Shown in pieces: positions 34,023 through 43,935 of a stretch of DNA of 64,000 nt. The DNA is from RUG626 sp051866775 (GTDB lineage Bacteria > Bacillota > Clostridia > Oscillospirales > Oscillospiraceae), in the NCBI GenBank assembly GCA_051866775.1, contig JBJDXR010000031.1, positions 42,123 through 106,122 of the forward strand. Reading direction: 5' to 3'. Positions within the stretch are counted from its first letter, which is position 1; every line of letters starts with the position of its first letter. The notes below the pieces were generated by a model, which ran no database searches, was not told the origin of the DNA, and saw only the letters and a list, made by a program, of their open reading frames with translations. A program made the translations under genes and the position numbers.

Positions 34023-35237
34023 ATGAAAAAACCGCTGAATAACAAAGGATTTTCACTGGTGGAGCTGCTGATCGCATTGGTGATCCTGGCCATCGTGGTA
34101 ACGCCGCTGCTGCATACATTTGTAACAGCCGCCGTCACCACGGCCCGCAGCCGCCAGATTGGTGACGCAACCTTGGCCTGCCAGAATATTGCCGAGGCAG
34201 TAGAGGCTAATGACTTAGGTGCGCTGTTGACGGATACCAATGTCACAAAGTATTTTGCCGCGGACAACAAGGGCCTGTATGACTATGACGACAGCGTCGG
34301 ATATACCGGTGGCGCCGCTTACACCGCCGGGGCGGATGTCTACCATCTAGGCGTTACGGCGCTCAGCGCTGGTGCATCCACCTTCAACGCGATGGTGACG
34401 CTGGACGCCACGGCCCATCAGAAACCGGACAACAGCGGCGTCAACGACGTGGATATAACCGACTACTCTAACATGGATGCGGTGTTCTTCCAAAGCACCG
34501 ATGCGGATAATCCGGATGAACTATCCTATGCAGACTTCCGCAGTTATGCCGACGCCCAGCACGCTGACTGGTCGGAGAGCAGCGTGCATACCTTCCGGAC
34601 CATAGAACTGACGGTGACGCAGACGGGCAACAAGGTGTATGCGGAACTGGTGTTTGGCTACCGCTATACCTATACTTACCAGGAAACGCTGGAAGACGGT
34701 ACCACCCAGGTGTCCTCCGCTAGCTGGACTGATGATAATCCCCCCACGTATACCCTGTTCCCCCAGGGCTTCACCGTGACCAACGGCGTGCTGCCCAATC
34801 TCTATTTGATGTATTTCCCCATGTACGGCAGTGCCAGCGAGACCAACGATACCATTGTGGTGAACAATCCCAACGCGCTGCCATTCAAACTGTTCCTGGT
34901 CAAGGAAAAATCCAGCACGGTCACAGCTGCTGAAGAGACCCAGTACCATGCTGCCATCCAGCAAAAGGTTCCTTCGCTGAGCAGCGATACCGCGGAGATT
35001 TATTCCAATGCCAGGGAAAATCTTCTAGACGGCACGACCATTGCAAGTGTGCAGTACAAGATCCAAAGAGGCAGCTATTTCAGCCAGAACGGGACCTTTG
35101 CCGGAGAGCAGGGCTCACTGGTTTCCAAATCCGCGAAAAACCGGATGTATCAGGTAAATATAGCTATCTACGACAAGAACGATACTGGATTTACCGGAAC
35201 GCCTATCTATACCTTTACATCCACAAAACTGCAATAA
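34023..35237 (+). CDS. Large minor pilin with PilV-like N terminus
   Basis: 404-residue precursor with a short leader ending in G, then FSLVELLIALVILAIVV, so it is a true prepilin-peptidase substrate with Glu at position 5. The body is much larger than ordinary pilins and rich in Thr, Asp and aromatic residues. An N-terminal region with TARSRQIGDATLACQNIAEAV resembles PilV/PilW-type minor pilins. It probably sits at or near the pilus tip. AAGGAGCAG precedes the ATG. Confidence 0.8.
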   Translation: MKKPLNNKGFSLVELLIALVILAIVVTPLLHTFVTAAVTTARSRQIGDATLACQNIAEAVEANDLGALLTDTNVTKYFAADNKGLYDYDDSVGYTGGAAYTAGADVYHLGVTALSAGASTFNAMVTLDATAHQKPDNSGVNDVDITDYSNMDAVFFQSTDADNPDELSYADFRSYADAQHADWSESSVHTFRTIELTVTQTGNKVYAELVFGYRYTYTYQETLEDGTTQVSSASWTDDNPPTYTLFPQGFTVTNGVLPNLYLMYFPMYGSASETNDTIVVNNPNALPFKLFLVKEKSSTVTAAEETQYHAAIQQKVPSLSSDTAEIYSNARENLLDGTTIASVQYKIQRGSYFSQNGTFAGEQGSLVSKSAKNRMYQVNIAIYDKNDTGFTGTPIYTFTSTKLQ

Positions 35238-35259
35238 TCCACCGAAGGGAGGAGCGCAG

Positions 35260-37332
35260 ATGAGACAACAACGGAATATTCTACGTGAGATTGAGAAGAA
35301 CAACCGGGGCTCCGGCATTGTGATGGTGCTGGTGTGTATGCTCTGCGTTGCCTTGATGGGCGCTGCCATGCTGGCCATGTCCTATACTGGGCTACGGATC
35401 AAGGTGGCCCAGCGCCAGGCGGAGAAGGATTTTTACAGTGCTGAAACAGCGGTGGATGAGATCCGTGCCGGACTCCAAAGTCTGGTCTCCGAGGCTATTG
35501 GCGAGGCATATAAGGAAGTTCTGATCAATTACAACGACGGCGCGAACGTGGTTTCACGCTTCCAGGAAAAGTTCCAGAATAACTTGAAAGCCAGCTCTTT
35601 ACTAACTGCATCCACGTATGATGTGGCTGGCCTACAGGCCTTTGTCAGCAACAGCTCCGCCGTGGTGAGCGGGAATGACCCGACGGACAGCAGCAAAGGT
35701 ACGCTGGTTCAGGATAATGTGAAGAATACACTGACGCTGAAAGGTGTGAAGGTCTCCTACACGGCGGCCAACAACTATGTGACGGAAATCGAAACGGATT
35801 TGGTCATCAGTATGCCGGATTTTGCCTATGTGATGTCCACATACAGCATATCTGGCCTGCCGGAGCATGCCCTGATTGCCAAGGATGCACTGGTTCAGAC
35901 CACCGGCAATTCCATTATTACCATTGACGGCAGCGCCTATGCCGGTGCTATCGTGCTAAGCGGCGAAGGCAGCCAGATGACCCTGAAAGAGGGGACGATG
36001 GTCTGTGCCGGATTGGCGGATATCTCCAACACCGGTCTCGGCGGAAACGCCCGTTTTCAGGTGGATGACAGCGCCAGGCTCTGGGCTGGGCGGATTGTGG
36101 TCAATAATGGCAGCTCCGTGGATCTGGGAGGCGAGACATGTGTGCTGGACGATCTGGACCTGTCCGGTGCTCAGGCCAAGGCGACTCTGCGGGGCAGCTA
36201 CTATGGCTTCGGCGACGGAAAGGCGGATGACGGCAGCGGCCCCAATGCTGATTACAGCAGCGCGATCCTGGTGAACGGCCGTGATTCCACGCTGAATATG
36301 TCCGGCCTGAACCGGCTGATGCTGGCGGGACGCAGTTTTATCAGTAATACCTTTTTCACTGGCGGCACGGTAAGTGCCAGCATGGAGACATTGGAATCGG
36401 TCTCTGTGCGATCCAACCAGCAGATGTATCTGGTGCCGGCGGAGTATCTGAAATCTACGGATCCGGATACAGCTGTCACAAATCCCTATATCCATGCCAC
36501 GGGGGCGGCGGAGATCAGCCTGACGGAAGAAGGTGCAACAAAGCTGCAGGAATATGGCGCAGGCATGAAATCCCTGACCACCGCGCTTCCCGGCGCGGGC
36601 GGACAGCAGATTACCTATTATTTTATGGATTTTCAGGATAAGGACAGCGCCAACGACTATTTTGAGGCATATTTTGCGTCACACAGCGGCGGAGTCAATA
36701 GCTATCTGACCGATACTAGCGACCTGAACGCCAAGAACAGTGGCGCCGCGGGCTATACGCTGCGGGGCAAAGACGGAAACTATGCGGTCAGCTATTCCGG
36801 AGGAATCAGCTTCGACTGCACTGGTATGCGCAGTACTTTCAATCAGCTGAAAAAGACCTTGATCGATTCCAATGCCAGTGCAACCGAGGATAATCCCTAT
36901 GATTATATCGTGGACACCGCCAAGGTCGGGTTTGTTTCCACCGAAGACCCCCTAGAGTTCACGGATCCGACCACCGGCAACACTGTGGGCCTGGTGGTGA
37001 ACGGGAGCTATACTGTGGACAGTGGTACGCCCAGCACCGTGCGGCTGATCATCGCCAGCGGGGATGTAACGGTCACGCAAAGCTTTAACGGCCTGATCAT
37101 CTCCGGCGGTAAGATTACTATCACTGGTTCTAATGTGAATGTCACAGCGGATGAAGAGGGCGTTGTGGCATCGTTTGAGGGAATTGCAAACGGCGATTCC
37201 AACGATAAGCTCGGCACCTACCTGCTCCACGGAGGAACCCAATACGGCACGCAGGGCGGTTCCGGCGGCAGTACTGCGGGATGGAATTTAGATAAACTGG
37301 TTACCTACCGAAACTGGACGAAAAATGGATAA
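35260..37332 (+). CDS. PilX-like pilus protein, 690 residues, without canonical cleavage motif
   Basis: After a 17-residue basic leader the protein reads RGSGIVMVLVCMLCVALMG, then AEKDFYSAETAVDEI, which matches PilX-type minor pilin N termini (FYxAE box). Glu at position 5 is missing, so it would be inserted last or at the tip, as for GspK-like proteins. The body has long stretches typical of a beta-helix (ITIDGSAYAGAIVLSGEGS, MTLKEGTMVCAGLADIS), reminiscent of bactofilin or polymer-forming folds. Its function is inferred from position between minor pilins. Confidence 0.7.
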   Translation: MRQQRNILREIEKNNRGSGIVMVLVCMLCVALMGAAMLAMSYTGLRIKVAQRQAEKDFYSAETAVDEIRAGLQSLVSEAIGEAYKEVLINYNDGANVVSRFQEKFQNNLKASSLLTASTYDVAGLQAFVSNSSAVVSGNDPTDSSKGTLVQDNVKNTLTLKGVKVSYTAANNYVTEIETDLVISMPDFAYVMSTYSISGLPEHALIAKDALVQTTGNSIITIDGSAYAGAIVLSGEGSQMTLKEGTMVCAGLADISNTGLGGNARFQVDDSARLWAGRIVVNNGSSVDLGGETCVLDDLDLSGAQAKATLRGSYYGFGDGKADDGSGPNADYSSAILVNGRDSTLNMSGLNRLMLAGRSFISNTFFTGGTVSASMETLESVSVRSNQQMYLVPAEYLKSTDPDTAVTNPYIHATGAAEISLTEEGATKLQEYGAGMKSLTTALPGAGGQQITYYFMDFQDKDSANDYFEAYFASHSGGVNSYLTDTSDLNAKNSGAAGYTLRGKDGNYAVSYSGGISFDCTGMRSTFNQLKKTLIDSNASATEDNPYDYIVDTAKVGFVSTEDPLEFTDPTTGNTVGLVVNGSYTVDSGTPSTVRLIIASGDVTVTQSFNGLIISGGKITITGSNVNVTADEEGVVASFEGIANGDSNDKLGTYLLHGGTQYGTQGGSGGSTAGWNLDKLVTYRNWTKNG

Positions 37333-37349
37333 GAGAAAGGATAAAGGAC

Positions 37350-37868
37350 ATGAAGAAGTTGAACGATCACGGATTTACCCTGGTGGAGCTCATCGTGGTC
37401 ATAGCTATCCTCGGAATTTTGGCCGGAGTCATGTCCTACTCCGTCAATCAGATATTTTCCAGCCAGGCGAGAAAATTTGCCGATGAGTACGATGCGCTGC
37501 TGACCCAATGCCGCGTGTGTACTCTTGGCGGTGCAGGATCGCCTGTTTATGTGGAGTTGTGTCAGGATTCCAGCGGTGATTTTTACGGAGTTCTGTATGA
37601 GGGCGGTGCCGAGGTCAGCCGCAAGAAGCTGGGTGGGGCCAGCCTCTCCTGTACCTTCCAGGTTGACGGAGGAACGGAGTTTTCCATCTCCTCCAGCCGT
37701 TCCCTGTGCATCGGGTATAACCGCAGTACCGGCGCTTTTCTGGCTTTGAACAGCGTCGGTACAGGGCTGAATACGGGCCTCAGCGGACATTGCACGGAAG
37801 TCTGCATTGCGAACAAGATCACCATAACCCTGGTGCCATCCACTGGCTACCACAAGATCGGCAGATGA
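37350..37868 (+). CDS. Minor pilin, GspH/FimT type
   Basis: 172-residue prepilin. Leader MKKLNDHG, then FTLVELIVVIAILGILAGV; Glu5 is present. The mature body has the compact beta-rich size of GspH/FimT pilins and four cysteines. The gene lies 17 bases after the preceding one and 11 bases before the next. Confidence 0.82.
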   Translation: MKKLNDHGFTLVELIVVIAILGILAGVMSYSVNQIFSSQARKFADEYDALLTQCRVCTLGGAGSPVYVELCQDSSGDFYGVLYEGGAEVSRKKLGGASLSCTFQVDGGTEFSISSSRSLCIGYNRSTGAFLALNSVGTGLNTGLSGHCTEVCIANKITITLVPSTGYHKIGR

Positions 37869-37879
37869 GGGGGCTGGCA

Positions 37880-38431
37880 ATGAAAGAAAACAACAAGGGA
37901 TTTACCCTGGTGGAGTTGATTGTCTCTGTGGCGATCCTGGGCATCGTGGCCCTGGCAGCTGGTGGCTTTATGATCGCCGGCAGCCGGGCATACAGCAACT
38001 TGAGCTATACGCTGCGGCTGCAATATGAGTCTCAGCTCATTATGGAGCAGGTGCAGGAATACCTGGTGGACTGCAGTGCCGGGATGGCGTGGGACGGCAA
38101 CACACTGTATGTTGTGGACAACGATGACAGTGTACCTTCTTCAACGAAAAAGGTATATGTGTTTACGTGGGATTCCACCGATCAGACAATCCGGTTCAAT
38201 TCCGGAGCAGCAGCGGAGAATATCAGCGGTATCACGGCCATTGATCTGATGGCGGAGCATGTATCCCTTATGCAGGTGGAATTTGCTGATTCTCAGCGGG
38301 AAGTTACCGTGAAACTGAAGATGGAGCGGAATGGCAAGTCCTATGAGGCGCAGCAGGTGATCGCCCTTCGCAACCAGCCGCCCCATGAGGACACTTGGGA
38401 CGCACTTTGGAATACAATGAACCACGGGTGA
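37880..38431 (+). CDS. Minor pilin, PilW/GspJ type
   Basis: 183-residue prepilin from the ATG at 37880, after GAGGGGG. Leader MKENNKG, then FTLVELIVSVAILGIVAL. The segment SYTLRLQYESQLIMEQVQEYLVD-like helix and the later YEAQQVIALRN strand fit GspJ/PilW pilins. Together with its neighbours it gives three canonical minor pilins plus one PilX-like protein. Confidence 0.8.
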   Translation: MKENNKGFTLVELIVSVAILGIVALAAGGFMIAGSRAYSNLSYTLRLQYESQLIMEQVQEYLVDCSAGMAWDGNTLYVVDNDDSVPSSTKKVYVFTWDSTDQTIRFNSGAAAENISGITAIDLMAEHVSLMQVEFADSQREVTVKLKMERNGKSYEAQQVIALRNQPPHEDTWDALWNTMNHG

Positions 38432-38442
38432 GGTGAGACGGT

Positions 38443-41400
38443 ATGAAAAAGACGGAACGTAGAAAAAAGCTCGGTATACATGCAGTATCTCTGGCGGTGC
38501 TGGCCGCCCTGGTGTTGGCCATTGTTCTGGTTCCTCTTGAGGCGGGAGCAGTCACTTCTTTGAGCGGGATCGAACAGATCAAATCTAGAGGCGGCACTTT
38601 CACAATTCTTGAAATCGTCCCCGAAGCGGGGACGGGCAGCATTGGCTACTATGTTTCCGGACAGGAGCCCACTGCCAGCTGGATGGGCGCGCTTATGGAG
38701 AAAACTTCCAGGAACGAGCGCACAAACTATGCGAACGCGCTGTTCAATAACTTGATTGCCCGGAATATTATGGGCGCGGTTGGCACTGCTCCAGACGCTT
38801 ATCCCCTGACGCAGACCAGCAACTATCAGGAAGCCTATCCCTGGGAGAACATTCCCGAAGGCTCCGTGAAGCTCAGTCTCGGGACAGAGGAATCCGTGAC
38901 CGTGAACGGCGAGTTCGTAGCTGCCGCAGGCGGCAGCTACGAACAGACTGACGCCTATGAATACGAGTTGGGCGGCAGCTATGTTGAAAACGCCGATTAC
39001 TATGTCTACGGAACGAGCGGCGAAACAGATACATATTATTACGCTCTGACCTTCCAGCTCGCTCCTGTGGATGAAAGCAACGTAGACAGCTTCTTCGGTG
39101 TTCCCCTGTACACCTATGCCCCGGAAGCGGAAACCGGGGCGGCCCACTATACCTATGCCGGAACACTGGTAGAGAACAGCAGTGACTTTACCATCGACCT
39201 CAATACCACCTATTACACCGCTTCTGTCGTGCCCAATTCATATTTGACCAATACCTGGGAGTCCTTTGAGCAGGTCACGGTCGCCGATGATGGCTCATTT
39301 AATGCCGCAGACGGCACGAAACTGGATAACGGCACGACGCTGTATACCAGAACCGGAGATACCGCCAGCTATCAGGCTGCCGGGATCGTGGGGGATGCTG
39401 AATTCGTACCTGTGGAGGGCACCGTATATTACAAAGCCTCTGACGGCGCCACCCCGGTTACCACAGGGACCGAGCCAGTCGAGACTGTACTGCACAGCTA
39501 TTACGCCCGGAAGAACAGCACCATTCCCTACCGGGAGAAAACCGAAAATGAGACGGGCTATTTTAAACAGATCACTGGCTACCGCTATGTGGGCGACGGA
39601 AACGGCAGTCTGGACTTTGTTCCCAATACTACAGGCAGTACCGCTCAGACTGTGGTCACTGACACGATCTACGTGTCCGGCGGGTATGTGAACAACAACT
39701 GGTTCAAGAAGTATGTCCTGGACATGGAGGATGACGAGCTTGCCAATGTCCGGGTTGAGGTTAAAAGCTGCACGCCGGACACCATCACAGATGACCTGAT
39801 CAACATCGCAAATTTGGTTGTGGTCTCCGCGGGCTTTGACCTGAGCAGCGGCAATACCGTGCCTTATACCCGGGACATTACCGCTGAGCAGAAAGCCGCT
39901 CTGAATGATAAGCCACGTGTGGTGGACGCGCGGATCAGCGGCGCACCGAACCTTGCGTCCCTGGGAGAGCAAGAGGAAACTCCCCCCTGTGTTACGGCCA
40001 ATAATGTGTATTACTTCACGACGGGAACCGGCAGCGACGCCCGCCCGGCGCTGGCCACCAACCTGTTCCATGAAAAGTTTGAAAACACATCCCCTTATCA
40101 GGTGGTTTTGGATGAGATTACCTACGAGAATCAGCTGCGGGAGGTTGCGGGTGAGACAAAGCTTTCCACGGATATTTCCATGGCCGCCTGCATTCGCTAT
40201 ATCATTAATACACACCGGGCGGTCAACAAGAAAACGGCCATCAAGGTGCTGGATATCGAGCCGGCGCCCATCTACGACCAGACGGACAATAACGGTCCGC
40301 TGACTGTGGAGACTGTTCGAAGCTGGCTGCCCGCAAGCGCCAATAACCCCAACTCTGAAGAATATATCAAAACGATCGAAATTACCCACATGTCCACGGC
40401 GGCGCTGATCGGCAAGATTGAGGACATCAACGAGGAATACGACCTGATATACATCGGCGCGTCCCTCAAAGGACTGAACACCACGTGGTCAAATGGCGCA
40501 CAGATCGTCAATTACAACGACAACTCAATGGATGGCCTGATTTACACCAACATCGGCGACACCTTCTCGGCCGATACGGTGCTGGAGGGTCTGCTGGAAA
40601 CGGACTATCAGCAAGATCGGTGGGGAAATGTACAAGGAGCCAGTAACGCCACTACTTACCGCTTCTCCGGCAATGACATCACGCCGAAAAAGCAGACCGA
40701 GCTTGTGGAGTTTGCCAATGCCGGTCTGCCCATCGTGGTAGCAGACGATTTAACTCTGAAAACAGCGGGTCAGCCGGAAAGGACGCTCAGCGTCAGTATT
40801 ACCACCGGGAACGTCAACGAAAACAGCGTGATGCTGACCGCTAAGCCCACTGTGACGCCCGACGGCGGAAACCTGACTTACGAGTATCAGTGGTATAAAG
40901 TAAATGGCGGGTATAATGAGAAAGTCGGCACCCAACAGACCCTTGAGGCAGAAGCAGGCTACCAAGGCTACCAATATTATTGTGAGGTAACTGTTACGTC
41001 GGCAGGCTTGCGCTATACGGCCAGAAGTGAAACAGTGAGCGTTAAAAGAGGCAGCCCAACCTGGACAAAAACCAAAGGGGGAACCAACAATAATGGGTAT
41101 AGCGTGAATATCACGCCCGACGGCTATACCCTGACGGCTACGCTGAGCGGAGACACAAGGGGACGCACTGTTACATATCAATGGTACAAGGACGGTCGGG
41201 AAACGGGGACCAATCAGAACTTCTATACCGTGACGGATACCTCCGGGAGCCATGAATATTACTGCGAGGTGACTATCGGGTCTGGAAGAAATCGGGTTAC
41301 TGTCACCAGCCCCACATATAAGCTGACTCAAAATGTCACGACAGATACCGTGGCAAACGGAAAGCCAGTTACGATCCAGGAGGTGAGCGGCTCAGACGGC

Positions 41401-43500
41401 CTGAACACGGCCCGCATTGACAAATGCTCTCTGTTATACGCGGCGCTTGACAGCGTGTGGGATAAGGACAACGTCCTGTCGGAGGGAGAATTGACCTCCG
41501 GAACGGCGATGTCCGATATGCAGAACACGCTGGTGAAGCACCTGAACCTGTCCCGGCCGGAGATCGTTTTGAGCGCGCAGCCCACCGAGTACAGCGGAGA
41601 TCTGACCACGAACACCTGCGACGGCACACTGAGCTTTACCTTTACCATCACCAATCCCACGGATGCCACGCCCAGTGAGACAAAGTACTACTGCCGTCTG
41701 TATATCGACCAGAACGGAGACGGGCGCCATACCGACAATGAGGAGGTCAGCGACCTCTGGATCAGCGGTGGTACGGAAAACGGACAGCTGTCTGCCGGGA
41801 TCGAGTACAAAGTGGAACGTGTCCTGTCCTCCAAACAGTTCAGCGGCATCGTGCCCTGGAAGCTTCAGGTAGTCAAAGTGGGCGATGACACCGTCCACGC
41901 CTCTGAGAAGGGCTACACCTATATCCAACCAGCATCGCCTACCCCCATCAAGATCCTGCAGGTGAGGGACATAGGCCTGAACCTGGCCACGGAGGAGAAC
42001 TTCAAGGTTGGCAACCGCACTGTGCGCAACGATAGCGAAAGAACCCGTGATGGGGTGGTGCTGAACCTGTACAAGGAGCTGAAAGAGCAGGGCGCCTTTG
42101 ATTTGAATGTGTTCTCCATGACGGTAGGGGAGCTGAACAATTATGCTGCCACACAGGATGGAATCTATGAATATCTCAACAGCTTTGATATGCTGATCAT
42201 CGGCTTCGGCGACTGCTACGGCGATTTTGATGAAAAGACCGCCAACGCTGTTGTGCAGTATATCGACACCGGTAAGGCCATCCTGTTTACCCACGATACG
42301 ACTTCCTTCCGAAATCTGCCGAAAAATATCTCATATCAGGGATCCAGCTACAACGGCTCTATGACATACTGGGGCTACTACTTCAATACCATTCTGCGGG
42401 ATAAGGTGGGCTTGGACCGCTACGGCGTGACGAATACCATATACGGACTGAATAAATACTCCAGTTCGAAAACACAAAGCGGCCCGGTGGCCAATGAGTA
42501 TGCCGGCGCTGTCCTGGAGAGCATTAAAAATGCCGGATATTCCATCGCCTACAAGCCCGGCAGCGAATTTAGCACGGTGGGCGAGACCCAGGGCTATACC
42601 AATTATACGCTGGCCCGGTTCCGGAAAGGGTCCGATCTCTTGCCTACGACAGGCTACGGAAGCTACCCCAGCGGCGGCAACGGAATGACGACTAACACAG
42701 TTTCTCAGGTAAATCAGGGCCAGATCACCCAGTTCCCCTATAAATTGGAAGAGACACTGACCGTCGCCACCACCCACGAGCAGTATTATCAGCTGAATAT
42801 GAATTCGGACGATATCGTGGTGTGGTACTGTCTGGCAGGCGATAATTTCGCAAGCGGAAAAAATGACGTGACCAACGGTTATTACATTTATAACCGCGGA
42901 AACGTCACCTATTCCGGCGCCGGTCATTTTGCATACGATACAGACACGCTGGGTGCAAATGAGGCCAAACTGTTCATCAACACCATGGTGGCGGCTTACC
43001 GCGCGGGCAACGGGTCGCCTACCGTCAGCTACCGCACGGCGGATGATTTCTCCGACCTGTCCGTACAGCTGATCCCAATGGAATATGAAGAAGGCGGCAC
43101 AGGCAGCAGCCTGGGCGGCAATCAGACGGTTTACTTCAAGATCACCGACCCCAACCTGACGACGGAGAAGACCATGAAGGTGGAATTCTTTTACGAAGTT
43201 TCTGACGGAGAAGAGGAAACTTCTCTGCAAGACCCTGTGTCGGGTGATTCGCCTGTGGTCAAGCAGGCAGCCTGCGAAACGATCTACCGAGCCAGCGACG
43301 GTGCGGAAGTCACGGGATCTCTGCAAGGCAATGTCCTGTACAAAACGGATATTCCTTCGGAGGTTTTGAGTGCTTTCGCCGCGTCCGGAGACTCGGAGCT
43401 GAAGCTCTATATCAGGGCTACTACCACGATTTCCGGCACCGATTATACCGGCTATGACGTGCTGACGCTGAAAAAGCTTGGCTTGCTGCGGCTGGAGTGA
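38443..43500 (+). CDS. Giant secreted protein (1685 residues), candidate pilus-tip adhesin
   Basis: Starts MKKTERRKK with a signal peptide ending near AGA (residue ~36). Two Ig-like repeats with W...YYCEV pattern lie at about 812-867 and 911-960. An EF-hand-like loop DxNxDGRxxxxE is at 1089-1100. The region ~1140-1330 (DMLIIGFGDCYGDFDEKTANAV, then ILFTHDTTSF) looks like a Rossmann/GATase-like fold, and I suspect DUF5057-type domains. No sortase motif or C-terminal membrane helix was seen, so it may be released or held by the pilus. It is the last gene of the pilus operon, where PilY1-like adhesins occur in other bacteria; the role is inferred. Confidence 0.7.
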   Translation: MKKTERRKKLGIHAVSLAVLAALVLAIVLVPLEAGAVTSLSGIEQIKSRGGTFTILEIVPEAGTGSIGYYVSGQEPTASWMGALMEKTSRNERTNYANALFNNLIARNIMGAVGTAPDAYPLTQTSNYQEAYPWENIPEGSVKLSLGTEESVTVNGEFVAAAGGSYEQTDAYEYELGGSYVENADYYVYGTSGETDTYYYALTFQLAPVDESNVDSFFGVPLYTYAPEAETGAAHYTYAGTLVENSSDFTIDLNTTYYTASVVPNSYLTNTWESFEQVTVADDGSFNAADGTKLDNGTTLYTRTGDTASYQAAGIVGDAEFVPVEGTVYYKASDGATPVTTGTEPVETVLHSYYARKNSTIPYREKTENETGYFKQITGYRYVGDGNGSLDFVPNTTGSTAQTVVTDTIYVSGGYVNNNWFKKYVLDMEDDELANVRVEVKSCTPDTITDDLINIANLVVVSAGFDLSSGNTVPYTRDITAEQKAALNDKPRVVDARISGAPNLASLGEQEETPPCVTANNVYYFTTGTGSDARPALATNLFHEKFENTSPYQVVLDEITYENQLREVAGETKLSTDISMAACIRYIINTHRAVNKKTAIKVLDIEPAPIYDQTDNNGPLTVETVRSWLPASANNPNSEEYIKTIEITHMSTAALIGKIEDINEEYDLIYIGASLKGLNTTWSNGAQIVNYNDNSMDGLIYTNIGDTFSADTVLEGLLETDYQQDRWGNVQGASNATTYRFSGNDITPKKQTELVEFANAGLPIVVADDLTLKTAGQPERTLSVSITTGNVNENSVMLTAKPTVTPDGGNLTYEYQWYKVNGGYNEKVGTQQTLEAEAGYQGYQYYCEVTVTSAGLRYTARSETVSVKRGSPTWTKTKGGTNNNGYSVNITPDGYTLTATLSGDTRGRTVTYQWYKDGRETGTNQNFYTVTDTSGSHEYYCEVTIGSGRNRVTVTSPTYKLTQNVTTDTVANGKPVTIQEVSGSDGLNTARIDKCSLLYAALDSVWDKDNVLSEGELTSGTAMSDMQNTLVKHLNLSRPEIVLSAQPTEYSGDLTTNTCDGTLSFTFTITNPTDATPSETKYYCRLYIDQNGDGRHTDNEEVSDLWISGGTENGQLSAGIEYKVERVLSSKQFSGIVPWKLQVVKVGDDTVHASEKGYTYIQPASPTPIKILQVRDIGLNLATEENFKVGNRTVRNDSERTRDGVVLNLYKELKEQGAFDLNVFSMTVGELNNYAATQDGIYEYLNSFDMLIIGFGDCYGDFDEKTANAVVQYIDTGKAILFTHDTTSFRNLPKNISYQGSSYNGSMTYWGYYFNTILRDKVGLDRYGVTNTIYGLNKYSSSKTQSGPVANEYAGAVLESIKNAGYSIAYKPGSEFSTVGETQGYTNYTLARFRKGSDLLPTTGYGSYPSGGNGMTTNTVSQVNQGQITQFPYKLEETLTVATTHEQYYQLNMNSDDIVVWYCLAGDNFASGKNDVTNGYYIYNRGNVTYSGAGHFAYDTDTLGANEAKLFINTMVAAYRAGNGSPTVSYRTADDFSDLSVQLIPMEYEEGGTGSSLGGNQTVYFKITDPNLTTEKTMKVEFFYEVSDGEEETSLQDPVSGDSPVVKQAACETIYRASDGAEVTGSLQGNVLYKTDIPSEVLSAFAASGDSELKLYIRATTTISGTDYTGYDVLTLKKLGLLRLE

Positions 43501-43587
43501 CCGGCCCGCGGATTAAAACAACGCAGGAACAGAAGCGTTAGCTTCCGTTAGCGGTGACCATCAACATCAATTTTTTATGTTATCTGA

Positions 43588-43618
43588 GGCGTCTGCTGTT
43601 TTAGCAGACGCCTTTTTT
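43588..43618 (+). terminator. Terminator of the pilus operon
   Basis: GGCGTCTGCT and AGCAGACGCC form a 10-bp stem over a 5-base loop, followed by six T. It lies 88 bases after the stop of the giant gene. The remaining part of the 524-base gap (43501-44024) holds decayed rpoA/rplQ pieces and the repeat leader. Confidence 0.92.
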
Positions 43619-43775
43619 CACCCTGGCAGAATTCTCTATTCCGACCAAGACTACAGGCATCTCGGCTTGCACAAACACTTCTCATAGATCGTACCAGCTT
43701 ATGGAAAGGAGAGACTGACATCGAAGTTATTAGGACACTTTTCTCATTGCGCCATGGAACGCTGTAATTTCAATA

Positions 43776-43822
43776 AAGATTTCCAGTGTGCAGCACGATC
43801 TCACCACATCCCCGGTGTCAAG
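43776..43822 (+). pseudogene. rpoA: Fragment of rpoA
   Basis: 47 bases align with rpoA around 20790-20837, differing at about four positions plus one missing base. It encodes the region of VQHEFTTIPGVK in the intact gene. Too short and shifted to be coding. Confidence 0.85.
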
Positions 43823-43935
43823 AATGGAGACCACGTTACCCGCGCAGGCCCCGCCGCGGTGACGCTGCTTAGATGGTAGTTATTGAGCTTGCGTAAGCAT
43901 TAATAAACCAAAAAGAAGGTATATGGAGAGATTCT
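43822..43935 (+). pseudogene. rplQ: Decayed pieces of rplQ and its terminator
   Basis: Two joined pieces: 13 bases matching 21709-21721, then about 100 bases matching 21900-22000, the 3' end of rplQ. About 57 of the first 64 positions of the second piece agree by hand alignment. A trace of the rplQ terminator arm (AAAGAAGG) follows. The intervening 178 bases of rplQ are deleted. Confidence 0.88.
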
